From assembly GCA_035279665.1 (NCBI GenBank), contig DATEHI010000059.1:1-26048 (forward strand): 26,048 nt of DNA, written 5' to 3'. A program made the position numbers and the translations under genes. Source of the DNA: CF-13 sp035279665 (GTDB taxonomy: Bacteria > Chloroflexota > Dormibacteria > CF-121). Shown piece after piece: positions 16,185-24,405 of this stretch; positions within the stretch are counted from its first letter, which is position 1; every line of letters starts with the position of its first letter. The notes below the pieces were generated by a model. That model searched no databases, had not been told where the DNA came from, and was given only the letters and a program-made list of their open reading frames with translations.

Positions 16185-16802
16185 CTATGGACGCAGGTCC
16201 TCGAGTTCCCAGAGAGCGCCGGGATGATGCGGCGGAGGGAACCGACCATCGGGATTCTCCTCCCGAAATTGGCGGGAATGCTTGCGGAAACCGCACACGG
16301 TGCATGTGTACTGGCCCGCCACGGGGATGGGATCGCCCGGTTTGAAGCGGTCGCCGATCCGAAATCCCTTGCCGGGCTCGTTCCGCGGCGCGGCCTCGCC
16401 CGGTGACCAGGCCCCGCTGTCCACCAGAGGCCGCGGTGGGACCCCGCCGTTGGCATCCGGCTTGGCCGAGGCGGCCGAGGGGGCCGCGGCCGGCTTTGGG
16501 AAGTACGGCGGCGCCGGCCCGGGGTTGCGCGGGTCGCGTGTCCAGCCCAAGGCGCTGATTTCCCGCAGCCAGCGCTTCAGATAGACGCGCTGCTTGACGT
16601 CGCTGACGTCGACGATTTCCTCGAAAGGGATGAAGAGGTCGGGCTGGCCGGGGTGCACCACCCGCATGTACGGCTCGCTCGACACGAAGAGCGCTTGCGC
16701 GGACTGCGGCGGGCCGTCAAAGATCTCCCGCGCCACGCCGAGCTCACCATCGCGCGCTTCCACCGTGTCGCCCACGCTGACGACCCACTGGACTACGGGC
16801 AT
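16185..16802 (-). CDS. Uncharacterised protein with beta-barrel-like N-terminus and zinc-ribbon-like C-terminus
   Basis: 205 residues, not recognised as a named family. Residues 1-70 (start M-P-V-V-Q-W-V-V-S-V-G-D-T-V, then G-E-L-G-V-A-R-E-I, later F-I-P-F-E-E-I-V-D-V) look like a small beta-barrel of the PRC or DUF2171 type. Residues 92-145 are Pro/Ala/Gly-rich and probably disordered. The C-terminus has G-Q-Y-T-C-T-V-C-G (C167, C170), H175, then F-P-P-P-H-H (H192, H193) and A-L-W-E-L, which resembles a one-sided zinc ribbon with histidines where the second cysteine pair would be. Metal binding is inference. There is no signal peptide. A strong ribosome site (GGGAG, 7 nt) precedes the ATG. 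The gene is divergent from 16847-17350 and ends 79 bp before nuoA, so it could be read through into the operon. Confidence 0.7.
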   Translation of the reverse strand: MPVVQWVVSVGDTVEARDGELGVAREIFDGPPQSAQALFVSSEPYMRVVHPGQPDLFIPFEEIVDVSDVKQRVYLKRWLREISALGWTRDPRNPGPAPPYFPKPAAAPSAASAKPDANGGVPPRPLVDSGAWSPGEAAPRNEPGKGFRIGDRFKPGDPIPVAGQYTCTVCGFRKHSRQFREENPDGRFPPPHHPGALWELEDLRP

Positions 16803-16833
16803 AAGAAATCTCCCACCGTCATGGAATCGCGCG

Positions 16834-16840
16834 TATTCTA
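16834..16840. promoter_or_regulatory. Symmetric -10-like element shared by two divergent genes
   Basis: TATTCTA reads as TATTCT on the plus strand and TAGAAT on the minus strand. Plus-strand transcription would start near 16846, directly at the GTG of the 16847 gene, which has no ribosome site, so it may be leaderless. Minus-strand transcription would start near 16828 and give a 26-nt leader with GGGAG before the 16802 ATG. No -35 boxes are evident on either side. The 44-bp gap leaves little other room for promoters. Confidence 0.35.
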
Positions 16841-16846
16841 AGTTAC

Positions 16847-17350
16847 GTGGCCGGCGAGAGGTTCGGGCCTAACACCGCCGAGGTCGAGGCGCTGTTCGAC
16901 CGGCTCCGGCGGCTGACCCCCGATCAGTGGGAGCGGGTGGCCAACGCAGCCCCAGGGGTGGGCGCGATCCCCGACCTCGAGGTCAAGCAATCCCCAGAAT
17001 ACTTCAGGGCTCTCGAGGCAGCAACGCGGATCGCCAAGAGCGACGTCTTCCCTGGATCAGAGTCCGCCTTTTACGATGCGATGCGCACCGCCCAGCTGGT
17101 CGCCGATGCAAGCGCGTTTCAGCCGTCGACGCGGGCGGAACCCGCCAGCTCCACGGTCGTCGACGACCGGCTGCCCCCCGATGCCGAGGCCGAGGCCATC
17201 GTCCGCATGATGTCAACCGCCTACGAAGAGGAGTCCTGGCGCCGCGTCATGAACGCCTGCATGGTTGCCGCGGGCGCGCTGGTGGTCCGCGACTGGTTGA
17301 CGCCCAGCGGCTACCAGCTTCTCTGGCAGCCGATGCAAATCGATCGATAG
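16847..17350 (+). CDS. Uncharacterised small helical protein
   Basis: 167 residues; family not recognised. The sequence is mainly predicted helix. The N-terminal part (A-E-V-E-A-L-F-D-R-L-R-R-L-T-P-D-Q-W-E-R-V) resembles a helical hairpin where Leu/Trp alternate with charged residues. A middle stretch of about 30 residues is polar (S-T-R-A-E-P-A-S-S-T). A C-terminal helix (V-M-N-A-C-M-V-A-A-G-A-L-V-V-R-D-W-L) is weakly hydrophobic but too polar for a clear membrane segment. No catalytic motif is seen. It is the only plus-strand gene here that I accept. It is supported by normal codon bias and a Leu/Ala-rich protein composition, and by fitting neatly between two minus-strand genes. The GTG start lacks a ribosome site. 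It ends 19 bp from the convergent beta-helix gene. Confidence 0.65.
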   Translation: MAGERFGPNTAEVEALFDRLRRLTPDQWERVANAAPGVGAIPDLEVKQSPEYFRALEAATRIAKSDVFPGSESAFYDAMRTAQLVADASAFQPSTRAEPASSTVVDDRLPPDAEAEAIVRMMSTAYEEESWRRVMNACMVAAGALVVRDWLTPSGYQLLWQPMQIDR

Positions 17351-17357
17351 GGCCTGC

Positions 17358-17370
17358 GGTCGAAGCGACC
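17358..17370. terminator. Short hairpin between convergent genes, possible bidirectional terminator
   Basis: GGTCG-AAG-CGACC is a perfect 5-bp inverted repeat with a 3-nt loop, lying in the 19-bp space between the stop of the plus-strand gene (17350) and the stop of the beta-helix gene (17370-17372). There is no T-run on either side, so Rho-independent termination is unproven. The position is what makes it worth recording. Confidence 0.2.
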
Positions 17371-20300
17371 TAAGGCGTTACAGTCTCTGTCTGCGTCGCG
17401 GGGGTCAGCGTGCTGCTGCCGGGCGGCGACGCCGTGATTTGTGGTGATCCGGTTGCCGAATCCGTGTACTTGAAGCCGATGCTCGACGATCCGGATGCGA
17501 TCGTAACGGTGGTGGTGGCGACGTTGGAGAGATCCGTGAAGCTGCCCGTTCCCGACGTGCTCGACAACGTCACGGTGATCGACGCGGTCGCATCGATCGC
17601 ATTGGCGTAGGCGTCGGTCTGGGCGACGGTGATCGGGCCCGAGCTGAGACCGGCCATGAAGCTTTGCGGCGCGCTCGTGATCCACAGCATCGTTGCCGTA
17701 CCCGTGGAGTTGACCTGGAAGGTGCCACTCGTCGTGCTCACGCCGCCGTCGGTGATGGTGACGGTTCGGATCATCTCCGCGACGTACGCTTTGACCCCGC
17801 TGATCGTCCCCACCCCCGAGCTCCAGGCCTGGCTTCCGTACTTGGGTGGACATGTCGCGCCCGAGCACCCGGTCGGTGCGGTACTGAGATTGCCTGAGAC
17901 CACGGCGCCCGTGCCCAGGTAATCGGTCAGCACGTTGCCACCAAGATCGTACGCGGTCGCCTGGAAACTAAAGGCTGTCCCCGCGGTCTGCGGCGACGTA
18001 ATCGGCGCGATGACAAAGTGGTCCAACGGACCCAGCGTCGTGAACGCATGATCGGGTCCGATGGTGATGGCGTTGAGGTCCACCGCGACGGCCCGGTACT
18101 CGTAAAGCATGCCGGGCATCAACACCTGACTGACCAGCGTGGTCACCGCAACCAATGATGTGCCGTGACCGATCAGCTGGTAGCCCGGCAGTGTGGTTGG
18201 GTTCAACGTCCCGGCCTGAATGCCCGCGATGACGCTGGCGTCGTAAGCGCCGCTGTCGAGCCGCCACTGGAAGAACACGTATGTATCCTTCTGGGTGCTC
18301 CAACCATTGGGATTCGCCGAATCGTTCAAGGTTGCGCTCTTGCTGCCAATGCCCGAGGCGCTTCCGCTACCGGACACCGTGGCCTTGCCGAAGTCGAGGG
18401 TGAAGGTTCCGGTCTCGGGCGCACTCACGTTGGTAGTTGGGTCAGGGACGCAGCTCCTGGCGCCGCTGATCGTCAGCATGTTCGCGCCCGTCACGTTGGC
18501 CAGGGGATCGACCGGCGCCGTCCCCTTCCAGGTGATGTTGTCGCTCTGCCAGTTGCCAGTCACCGCATGCGGCACCGTCTCGCTGGCCGCGAGGAAGCTG
18601 ACGGTGGGGTTGACGGTCGGATCGATTTCGCGATCCGCGGTTAGCGTGACCGTGAGCGTTCCCTTCCCGAAATTCCCGGTCGAGCTGTTGGTGTTGTCAC
18701 TCGAGAAGGCAATCGCCCCAACTCCGAGCTTGAACGTTGGCGGCTGTTGGGGCAGTGGCGTGGTGACGGTCACGAAGGCCCCATCGTATTGGGTTGCGAG
18801 CGGAGGATTAACGCCCCACCAGTCATTGATCGCGGTCGCGGCAACGGTAGCGCTGAAGTCCTTGCCCGCGGAGCTATTGCCGAAGAGGTCGCTGTAGGTG
18901 ACGGACGTCGTCGGTGCGCCGTTCGAGGAAAGGCCGCCTCCATTCCCACGGATGGAGGCGCAATCGATCTGCGCGCTGCCCGTCCCCTGGGTCGTGACCG
19001 CGTACCCAGAGTTGCCGGTGATGAGCGTGCTCTTGATCTTGAGCGAAGCGGAGTTGATCGTGACCCCGCTGGTGGCATAGAGAAGCTTGCCACTGTTGAA
19101 CACACTGTCGACGGCGTCGATATTGATGCCGAACCAATCGGACGAGGTTGGCACGGTCGGGCACGCATCCGGGAGAAAGACCGAATGGCAGGCCGGCAGC
19201 CCCGCATTGTCTTTCAGGCTGGTAAAGGTCGTACCCACCGACTGCAGGCTGCCGCCATTGATCTTGATGCCGCCATTGATGATCTTGACGATGTCGCCGT
19301 TAGTGACGAAGTCACCGTCTACGGTGAGCTGTCCGTCGAGGAGATAGCCGAACGTCACATCGGTCGCTGTACCAGCAGCGGCGGTAATCCACGTGAGCTT
19401 TTTCGTCGCCTCGCCGTGGAACACGATGGCATCGAGCCCGGTCAGCTTTCCGTCATTGCCCTGAATGATGGCTCCTGAGCCGGCGGCTATCTCGAAATCG
19501 GCCTTGACGCTGCTCAGATAGATGGCCGGATAGCGAAGGGCCGTGGCAGGCGGCAGCGCCGACTTGCGTACGTGATTGGTCGTGAGGGTCAGCTCTTCGG
19601 CGCCGACGAGGCGGACGCCGTACGTACCGGCGTCCGTGATCGTGTTGGTGCTGATGACGGTCGGTTGTCCGGAGAGGCCGTTGGCGATGATGCCGTCCTT
19701 GCCGGTGCCCATGATCTGGGAATTCGTGACATTCAGCCTGACGCACGTTCCTGGGGTTGATGAGCAGTTGGCTGGGCTGAAGAAGCTCGCGATGACCCCG
19801 TTGGCTCCGACGTTTTGGATCGTCCCGTGATCCACCGACAAGGGTGTATCAAGGCTGTTGACGCCGTCCTTGCTGGCATTCTTGATCGTGGTGTTCGTCA
19901 GCTTCAACCTGAAGTTGTCCGGAACGAGCTCGGGGTTGGCAGGGATCGGCCCGCTATCGAGCGAGATTCCGGTGTTCGCGTAGTTGATCAGCCCGTAGGT
20001 GATGGCACCGGTCCCTTTGAGGCCGGCAGCGTTGCTCGTGATCACCAACCCTCCCCAGTCGCCTGGCCCCGGGCTGCACACGGAGACCAGGACCGAGGGA
20101 CACGAGACGGCCGCCGCAGCCGAGCGGTCAACCGGCAAGCTGGGGGCGCTCGGATTGTCCTTGAGGCTGGTGAAGATGGCGTTGTTGCTCGTCGGCGAAC
20201 CCCCTGCCAAGCCGGTCGCGGTAATGTTCCCGCCGTCGATGGTGATCGGTCCGCCAAGTGATTTGACGACGGCGCCCTGCCCAACCACCAGCTTTCCTGC

Positions 20301-23300
20301 CTCGAGCGTCAGGCCGCCGTCCAGCAGGTACCCCAGGGCATGCGTCGACGCCGTGTTGCTCGGTGTGACCCACGTTAGATCGCCCGTCACCTTTCCATCG
20401 AACACGAGGGCATCCAGGCCATTTCCGCTCCCCACGTTGCCTCGAACGTTGCCGGTGAAGTCGGCCGATACCGCTGGCAAGTAGATGGCGGGATACCGGC
20501 CCGCTCCAGCGTTCGGGCCGCCGCCGCCGCCGGCGACGTTGTTGTTCCTGAGGACCAATTGATCGGCATTGAGCAGCCGGATCCCATACGTTCCGGCGCC
20601 TTGAATCCGGTTATCCGTGATCCACGCCGGCTGTCCACCAAGCGCCTGGCCAAGGATGGCCTCGACGCTCGTGGACATGAACCGGTTGCCGCTGAGACGC
20701 AACGGCGTGCCGGGCACCGCACCGCTGAAGTCGACGCTGATGCCATGCGTGCCGCCGCTGAAGGAGGTGGTGGTAACCGAAATCGCCGTTGTCGCGGCAT
20801 TGATGCCGTCGAGGCCGGTTGGTCCGATGCTGCTCCCGGAGACCACAAGCCCGAAGGCTGACGATCCGAATGTCGATGACGCTCCGCTCGTGATCTGGAT
20901 GCCGGTGGTCGCGTAACGCACCGCGGCGTTGGCCACCGCCCCGTTGGCGCCACTGCCACTGAGAACGATGCCCGCCCAATCGCCGGGATGGGCCACGCCC
21001 GTGCAGCCGCTGATGACGGCCGAGTGACACGCCAGGACACCCACGCTGTCATCCGTCAGGCTGGTGAAGACCTTCTGGCTGCTGATCCCGGTGTCGTCGG
21101 CCTTGAGGTTGACACCCTGCAGGTTGAGACGACCTCCGTTGCCGACTTTCACGACATCGCCGGCATTGACCGTCAGCGTGTGCGGCGATTGCATCGTCAG
21201 TGTGTTGTCGAGGATGTACCCGAGGAGGCTGGTCGGATCACTGCTCCTACGGGCCGTCTGCCAGGTGAGGTCGTCGGTGACTGTGCCGTGGAAGGCGATC
21301 GCGTCCACACCGTTCAGGGCGCCCCGGTTGCCACTGATGTTCGCGAACAACCCGGAAAATCCGTTCAAATAGATCGCCGGGAAGGTGGCCGCGGAATTGG
21401 TGACGGTGTTGTTCACCAACGTGAGATGGTCGGCGTTGCTCAAGTTGATCCCGAAGGCACCCGAGCGATCGACGCTGGCGTCCTGCAGCTGGACCGTGTG
21501 TCCACCGAGCGCAATCGCCAGGATGCCGTCCAGTCCGCTGGCGGCGACCATGGCGTGACCGCTGATGGTCAGGGGTTGGAACGCGCTAGGAGTGACGCCC
21601 GTCAAATCGACCTTGATGCCGCGCCCGCCGTCGCTGGTAAATTCGCCGCCGTTGATCGAGACCGGAGAACGCGTACTCAGTCCATCAGACGATGAGTTTC
21701 TTATGTTGGTGCGCGTCATGGTCAGGTTCTGGAAGGTGCGAGACCCGGCCGGGACGCCCACGGAGATCCCCGTGACGGCATAACGGATTTCCGAATCGGT
21801 CAGTTGGTTCGCACGACCTGGATCGAGCACAAGCCCGCCCCAGTCGCCAGCGGTCGTTGCCGGACACGCTCCGGATGCCTTCGGGGCAAAGACCGAGCCG
21901 CAACTGGGAAGAAGTTGCGTCTGCTCCTTGAGGCTGGTCAGGACAGCCCCGGTTGAGACCAGGGTGCCGTTTTGCAGCGTGATCGTGCCGCCGAGCACGG
22001 GGGCGTAGTCACCATTGACCAGCGTGAGATTGCCCGCGACGAGCAGGTTGCCGTCGACGATGAAGCCCAGCTTGCCGCTGGCCGCGACGCTCTGCCAGCT
22101 GAGCGTCTTGGCGTCGCCGTGGAAGGCGATGGCGTTGAGGCCGTTGCCCGAGCCGGTATTGGCGCCGATCGGGCCGCTGAAGTCGGCGTGGCTGACCCCG
22201 TCGAGCCAGATGGCGGGGTACTGGAGGTTTCCGGTGCCGCTCCCAACCACATCGTTGTGCTGCAGGATCAGCTTGTCGGCTCCCTGAAGGTAGATGCCGG
22301 CGCTTCCGGCCGATCCGGTCGCGCCCGCGTTCTGGATCGCGTTGTTTTCGATATCGACTGGCTGGCCGGCGAGACCGACCGCGCGGATCGCTTCGTTGAC
22401 GCTGCCCTGGAAGGTATTCTTGTCCGCCGGGTTGGGGCCGCCGATCTTTAGCCCACTCGTCGACCCAGCATTACTGAAGTCCGCGAGAATGCCATGGTTG
22501 CCGCTGCTGGGCCCGCTGCAAACGCCAACCGGACAACCAAAGGTCGTCCCGCTCACCACAAGGGGCGTTCCCTGGGCGAGCACGGCGTCGGCGAAGGTGG
22601 GGCCGATGGCGCTGCCCGTAATCGTCAGCGAGTTACCGCTGAGAATGTGAACGCCGGTCGTCGCGTAGAGGATGGCGGCGTTGGTGATGGTCGCCGTGGT
22701 CGCAGTCCGGATCGTAGCATCGGTCGCCGAGCCGGTCAGGTTGATCCCGCCCCATTCTCCGGCGGGGAGCGGCGAAGGACACGACTGAACGAAAACCGAG
22801 GGACAGCTCAGGATGTTGACGTTGTCACGGAGGCTGGTGAAGATCTTGCTGCCCGCGTTGGTGGTGTCACTGGCATCGAGCGCCGCCCCCATCAGGTTGA
22901 TCGCCCCCCTGGACTTCACCACGCTACCGCCCGGAACGACGAAGGTTCCGCTCGTGAGGTTCAGATCGCCGTCGAGGAGGTAACCAAGTTGATGTGTCTC
23001 ACTCGTGGGGTCGTTCGTCGCGTTTTTCCAGGTCAGCTTTGGCTGGCTGAGGCCCGACGGGAAAACGATCGAGCCGTTGACGACGATGGCATCCAGGCCG
23101 TCCTCGTGGCCGACGTTGTTGGTGATGCTGTTCTCGAGGTCGACCGTCGCCTTGTTGAGGTAGACGGCGGAGTACTTGAGGCCGGTTCCAACGCAGGTTT
23201 CCTTTGGCTTCGGTGAACCGGTGCCGTTGCAGTCGAAGTTGTTGTTGATGATGACGGGTCGAAGGGCATTGTTCAGCTCGACACCGAATGAGCCCGCCCG

Positions 23301-24356
23301 GTAGAAGCGGCTTTGATGAATGAACACCGGCGGCGGCGGAGGTGGCGGCGGACTCGGGGGCGGGAAGGTGGCGACGACGGCGTCATTGCCGATCGAGCCG
23401 GCCGAACACGGGACCTGGAGTGGCAGGCAGCCCGTCTCGGCGAACGGGACCGAACTCCCGAAGGTGACGCTGTCGATCTCGAGCGCGTTCGCGTTGGTAG
23501 CCAGCGGGAGCGCGGCGGTATCCCAGGTGAGCCTGATGCCCTGGGAGCCGATGTTGTTGACCGTGCCAAATTTGCCGTCGGCCCGATTTGTCCCTGGATC
23601 CGCGTGACCTCTCACAAGGACCGGCGTGTCGATGGTGTCGATCCCGTCAAAGTAGGACGGCCCGATCCCGCTGTTGACCAGCGCGAGCCCGTAGGGAAGC
23701 GCCGAGCTCAGGTTGGTCGGGTCAGGAGTGGAGGTCGCGCCGCTGGTGATCGTGATCGAGTTGAGCGCGTGTTGAATGCTGGCGAAGGCGAACGAGGCGT
23801 TGCCCCGATGGCTGGAGTCGCTGGCGTCGACCGTGATGCCGATCCAGGATGCGACATCGGGTTCGGCGTCGAAGAGCACCGAGTTGGTTTCACTGGTGCC
23901 CAGCACGAGCAGATGACCGCCGTCGACTTTGATGGCCGCGCCGTGCGAGAAGATTTGCACCGGGCCCTGGCTCGCATCGATCTTGAGCGTCACGTCCTGC
24001 GGCACCACGATCGCATCGCACGGCTGGACGGTTGGATCGGTGTTGTTGGTGGTGCTGACCGGCAGGTTGTAGGGGCTACCCGTACCGTACGGGCTGTTGG
24101 TCGCGGACCAGGTGGCGGTGGTCGGGTCAGACGCATCGGTGCGGATGGGTCCGCAGGGGACGGTCGTCGGCAAGACGTTGGTCGCCAGCGCGTGGCCATT
24201 CGGCTGCACCCGGTCGACACCGCCGGCCGTGAGCAGCACGGCGACGATGCCCACGCCCAGCCCGAATTTCCAGCTGGTACGCAGCAGAAAACCGGTCGGC
24301 GAAGCCGGCGGCTTGAGCCGGCGCACTACGTCTAGCCTCACACCCTCCCTCGGCAC
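17370..24356 (-). CDS. Giant secreted right-handed beta-helix protein with large internal repeats and C-terminal Ig-like domains
   Basis: 2328 residues. The N-terminus has a basic head, a hydrophobic segment (31-46) and A-L-A before T59, a likely signal peptide, so the protein is probably exported. Residues about 115-1850 show parallel beta-helix character: short G-I-x-L / A-I-x-L strands and N-N-N or N-N turns (for example 370-373, 1271-1273). Within this, five repeats of about 280-330 residues recur (anchors G-L-D-A-I, then L-T-W, G-Y-L-L-D-G, F-T-S-L-K-D, a Cys pair, D-W-G-G). A N-D-W-W-G cap is at 1844-1848. Then come beta-sandwich regions: about 1870-2000, an FN3-like one (2001-2108), and Ig-like ones (2109-2216, 2219-2328). 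No LPXTG, transmembrane anchor, autotransporter barrel or catalytic motif is seen. The GTG start is one of several options (GTG codons 6 and 11 are alternatives). It may be an adhesin or surface polymer-binding protein, which is inference. The protein ends abruptly at a domain edge. Confidence 0.85.
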   Translation of the reverse strand: MPREGVRLDVVRRLKPPASPTGFLLRTSWKFGLGVGIVAVLLTAGGVDRVQPNGHALATNVLPTTVPCGPIRTDASDPTTATWSATNSPYGTGSPYNLPVSTTNNTDPTVQPCDAIVVPQDVTLKIDASQGPVQIFSHGAAIKVDGGHLLVLGTSETNSVLFDAEPDVASWIGITVDASDSSHRGNASFAFASIQHALNSITITSGATSTPDPTNLSSALPYGLALVNSGIGPSYFDGIDTIDTPVLVRGHADPGTNRADGKFGTVNNIGSQGIRLTWDTAALPLATNANALEIDSVTFGSSVPFAETGCLPLQVPCSAGSIGNDAVVATFPPPSPPPPPPPPVFIHQSRFYRAGSFGVELNNALRPVIINNNFDCNGTGSPKPKETCVGTGLKYSAVYLNKATVDLENSITNNVGHEDGLDAIVVNGSIVFPSGLSQPKLTWKNATNDPTSETHQLGYLLDGDLNLTSGTFVVPGGSVVKSRGAINLMGAALDASDTTNAGSKIFTSLRDNVNILSCPSVFVQSCPSPLPAGEWGGINLTGSATDATIRTATTATITNAAILYATTGVHILSGNSLTITGSAIGPTFADAVLAQGTPLVVSGTTFGCPVGVCSGPSSGNHGILADFSNAGSTSGLKIGGPNPADKNTFQGSVNEAIRAVGLAGQPVDIENNAIQNAGATGSAGSAGIYLQGADKLILQHNDVVGSGTGNLQYPAIWLDGVSHADFSGPIGANTGSGNGLNAIAFHGDAKTLSWQSVAASGKLGFIVDGNLLVAGNLTLVNGDYAPVLGGTITLQNGTLVSTGAVLTSLKEQTQLLPSCGSVFAPKASGACPATTAGDWGGLVLDPGRANQLTDSEIRYAVTGISVGVPAGSRTFQNLTMTRTNIRNSSSDGLSTRSPVSINGGEFTSDGGRGIKVDLTGVTPSAFQPLTISGHAMVAASGLDGILAIALGGHTVQLQDASVDRSGAFGINLSNADHLTLVNNTVTNSAATFPAIYLNGFSGLFANISGNRGALNGVDAIAFHGTVTDDLTWQTARRSSDPTSLLGYILDNTLTMQSPHTLTVNAGDVVKVGNGGRLNLQGVNLKADDTGISSQKVFTSLTDDSVGVLACHSAVISGCTGVAHPGDWAGIVLSGSGANGAVANAAVRYATTGIQITSGASSTFGSSAFGLVVSGSSIGPTGLDGINAATTAISVTTTSFSGGTHGISVDFSGAVPGTPLRLSGNRFMSTSVEAILGQALGGQPAWITDNRIQGAGTYGIRLLNADQLVLRNNNVAGGGGGPNAGAGRYPAIYLPAVSADFTGNVRGNVGSGNGLDALVFDGKVTGDLTWVTPSNTASTHALGYLLDGGLTLEAGKLVVGQGAVVKSLGGPITIDGGNITATGLAGGSPTSNNAIFTSLKDNPSAPSLPVDRSAAAAVSCPSVLVSVCSPGPGDWGGLVITSNAAGLKGTGAITYGLINYANTGISLDSGPIPANPELVPDNFRLKLTNTTIKNASKDGVNSLDTPLSVDHGTIQNVGANGVIASFFSPANCSSTPGTCVRLNVTNSQIMGTGKDGIIANGLSGQPTVISTNTITDAGTYGVRLVGAEELTLTTNHVRKSALPPATALRYPAIYLSSVKADFEIAAGSGAIIQGNDGKLTGLDAIVFHGEATKKLTWITAAAGTATDVTFGYLLDGQLTVDGDFVTNGDIVKIINGGIKINGGSLQSVGTTFTSLKDNAGLPACHSVFLPDACPTVPTSSDWFGINIDAVDSVFNSGKLLYATSGVTINSASLKIKSTLITGNSGYAVTTQGTGSAQIDCASIRGNGGGLSSNGAPTTSVTYSDLFGNSSAGKDFSATVAATAINDWWGVNPPLATQYDGAFVTVTTPLPQQPPTFKLGVGAIAFSSDNTNSSTGNFGKGTLTVTLTADREIDPTVNPTVSFLAASETVPHAVTGNWQSDNITWKGTAPVDPLANVTGANMLTISGARSCVPDPTTNVSAPETGTFTLDFGKATVSGSGSASGIGSKSATLNDSANPNGWSTQKDTYVFFQWRLDSGAYDASVIAGIQAGTLNPTTLPGYQLIGHGTSLVAVTTLVSQVLMPGMLYEYRAVAVDLNAITIGPDHAFTTLGPLDHFVIAPITSPQTAGTAFSFQATAYDLGGNVLTDYLGTGAVVSGNLSTAPTGCSGATCPPKYGSQAWSSGVGTISGVKAYVAEMIRTVTITDGGVSTTSGTFQVNSTGTATMLWITSAPQSFMAGLSSGPITVAQTDAYANAIDATASITVTLSSTSGTGSFTDLSNVATTTVTIASGSSSIGFKYTDSATGSPQITASPPGSSTLTPATQTETVTP
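18813..19439 (-). repeat. Beta-helix macro-repeat unit 5, C-terminally capped (residues 1640-1848)
   Basis: Begins at G-L-D-A-I-V-F-H-G, with L-T-W, F-G-Y-L-L-D-G, F-T-S-L-K-D, cysteines 1723 and 1732, and D-W-F-G at 1740-1743. The unit is shortened and runs into N-D-W-W-G (1844-1848), a common closing motif of beta-helix proteins, after which the sequence changes to beta-sandwich style. Confidence 0.7.
19440..20420 (-). repeat. Beta-helix macro-repeat unit 4 (residues 1313-1639)
   Basis: Begins at G-L-D-A-L-V-F-D-G, with L-T-W, L-G-Y-L-L-D-G, I-F-T-S-L-K-D, cysteines 1419 and 1427, and D-W-G-G at 1433-1436. It is 327 residues. The extra length is mostly a Pro/Ser/Ala-rich insert before the Cys pair and a second cysteine pair (1531, 1538). 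Confidence 0.75.
20421..21311 (-). repeat. Beta-helix macro-repeat unit 3 (residues 1016-1312)
   Basis: Begins at G-V-D-A-I-A-F-H-G, with L-T-W, L-G-Y-I-L-D-N, V-F-T-S-L-T-D, cysteines 1110 and 1118, and D-W-A-G at 1126-1129. It is 297 residues long. Confidence 0.75.
21312..22142 (-). repeat. Beta-helix macro-repeat unit 2 (residues 739-1015)
   Basis: Begins at G-L-N-A-I-A-F-H-G, with L-S-W, L-G-F-I-V-D-G, L-T-S-L-K-E, cysteines 819 and 831, and D-W-G-G at 838-841. It is 277 residues, the shortest complete unit, and has diverged most at the F-T-S-L-K-D anchor. Confidence 0.75.
22143..23099 (-). repeat. Beta-helix macro-repeat unit 1 (residues 420-738)
   Basis: Begins at G-L-D-A-I-V-V-N-G, then L-T-W, L-G-Y-L-L-D-G at 457-463, I-F-T-S-L-R-D at 505-511, cysteines 518 and 526, and E-W-G-G at 534-537. 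It then holds beta-helix coils up to the next G-L-N-A-I. It is 319 residues long and includes an extra pair of cysteines at 608 and 613. Confidence 0.75.
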
Positions 24357-24405
24357 GGAGTCATTCCGCCCGTAGGCGGTCCCTCGGTTTCAGCGGCGAG
24401 TTTTG

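Noticed and set aside
23313..24335. Plus-strand open frame of 340 codons opposite the beta-helix gene start
   Set aside because: Arg/Gly/Asp-rich product without recognisable features. The minus-strand frame has a signal peptide, repeats and continuous coding over 7 kb.
17370..24356. Repeat structure as a CRISPR array or DNA tandem repeat
   Set aside because: The periodicity is about 850-980 bp, visible at protein level, and the DNA copies are diverged; there are no short identical direct repeats with spacers.
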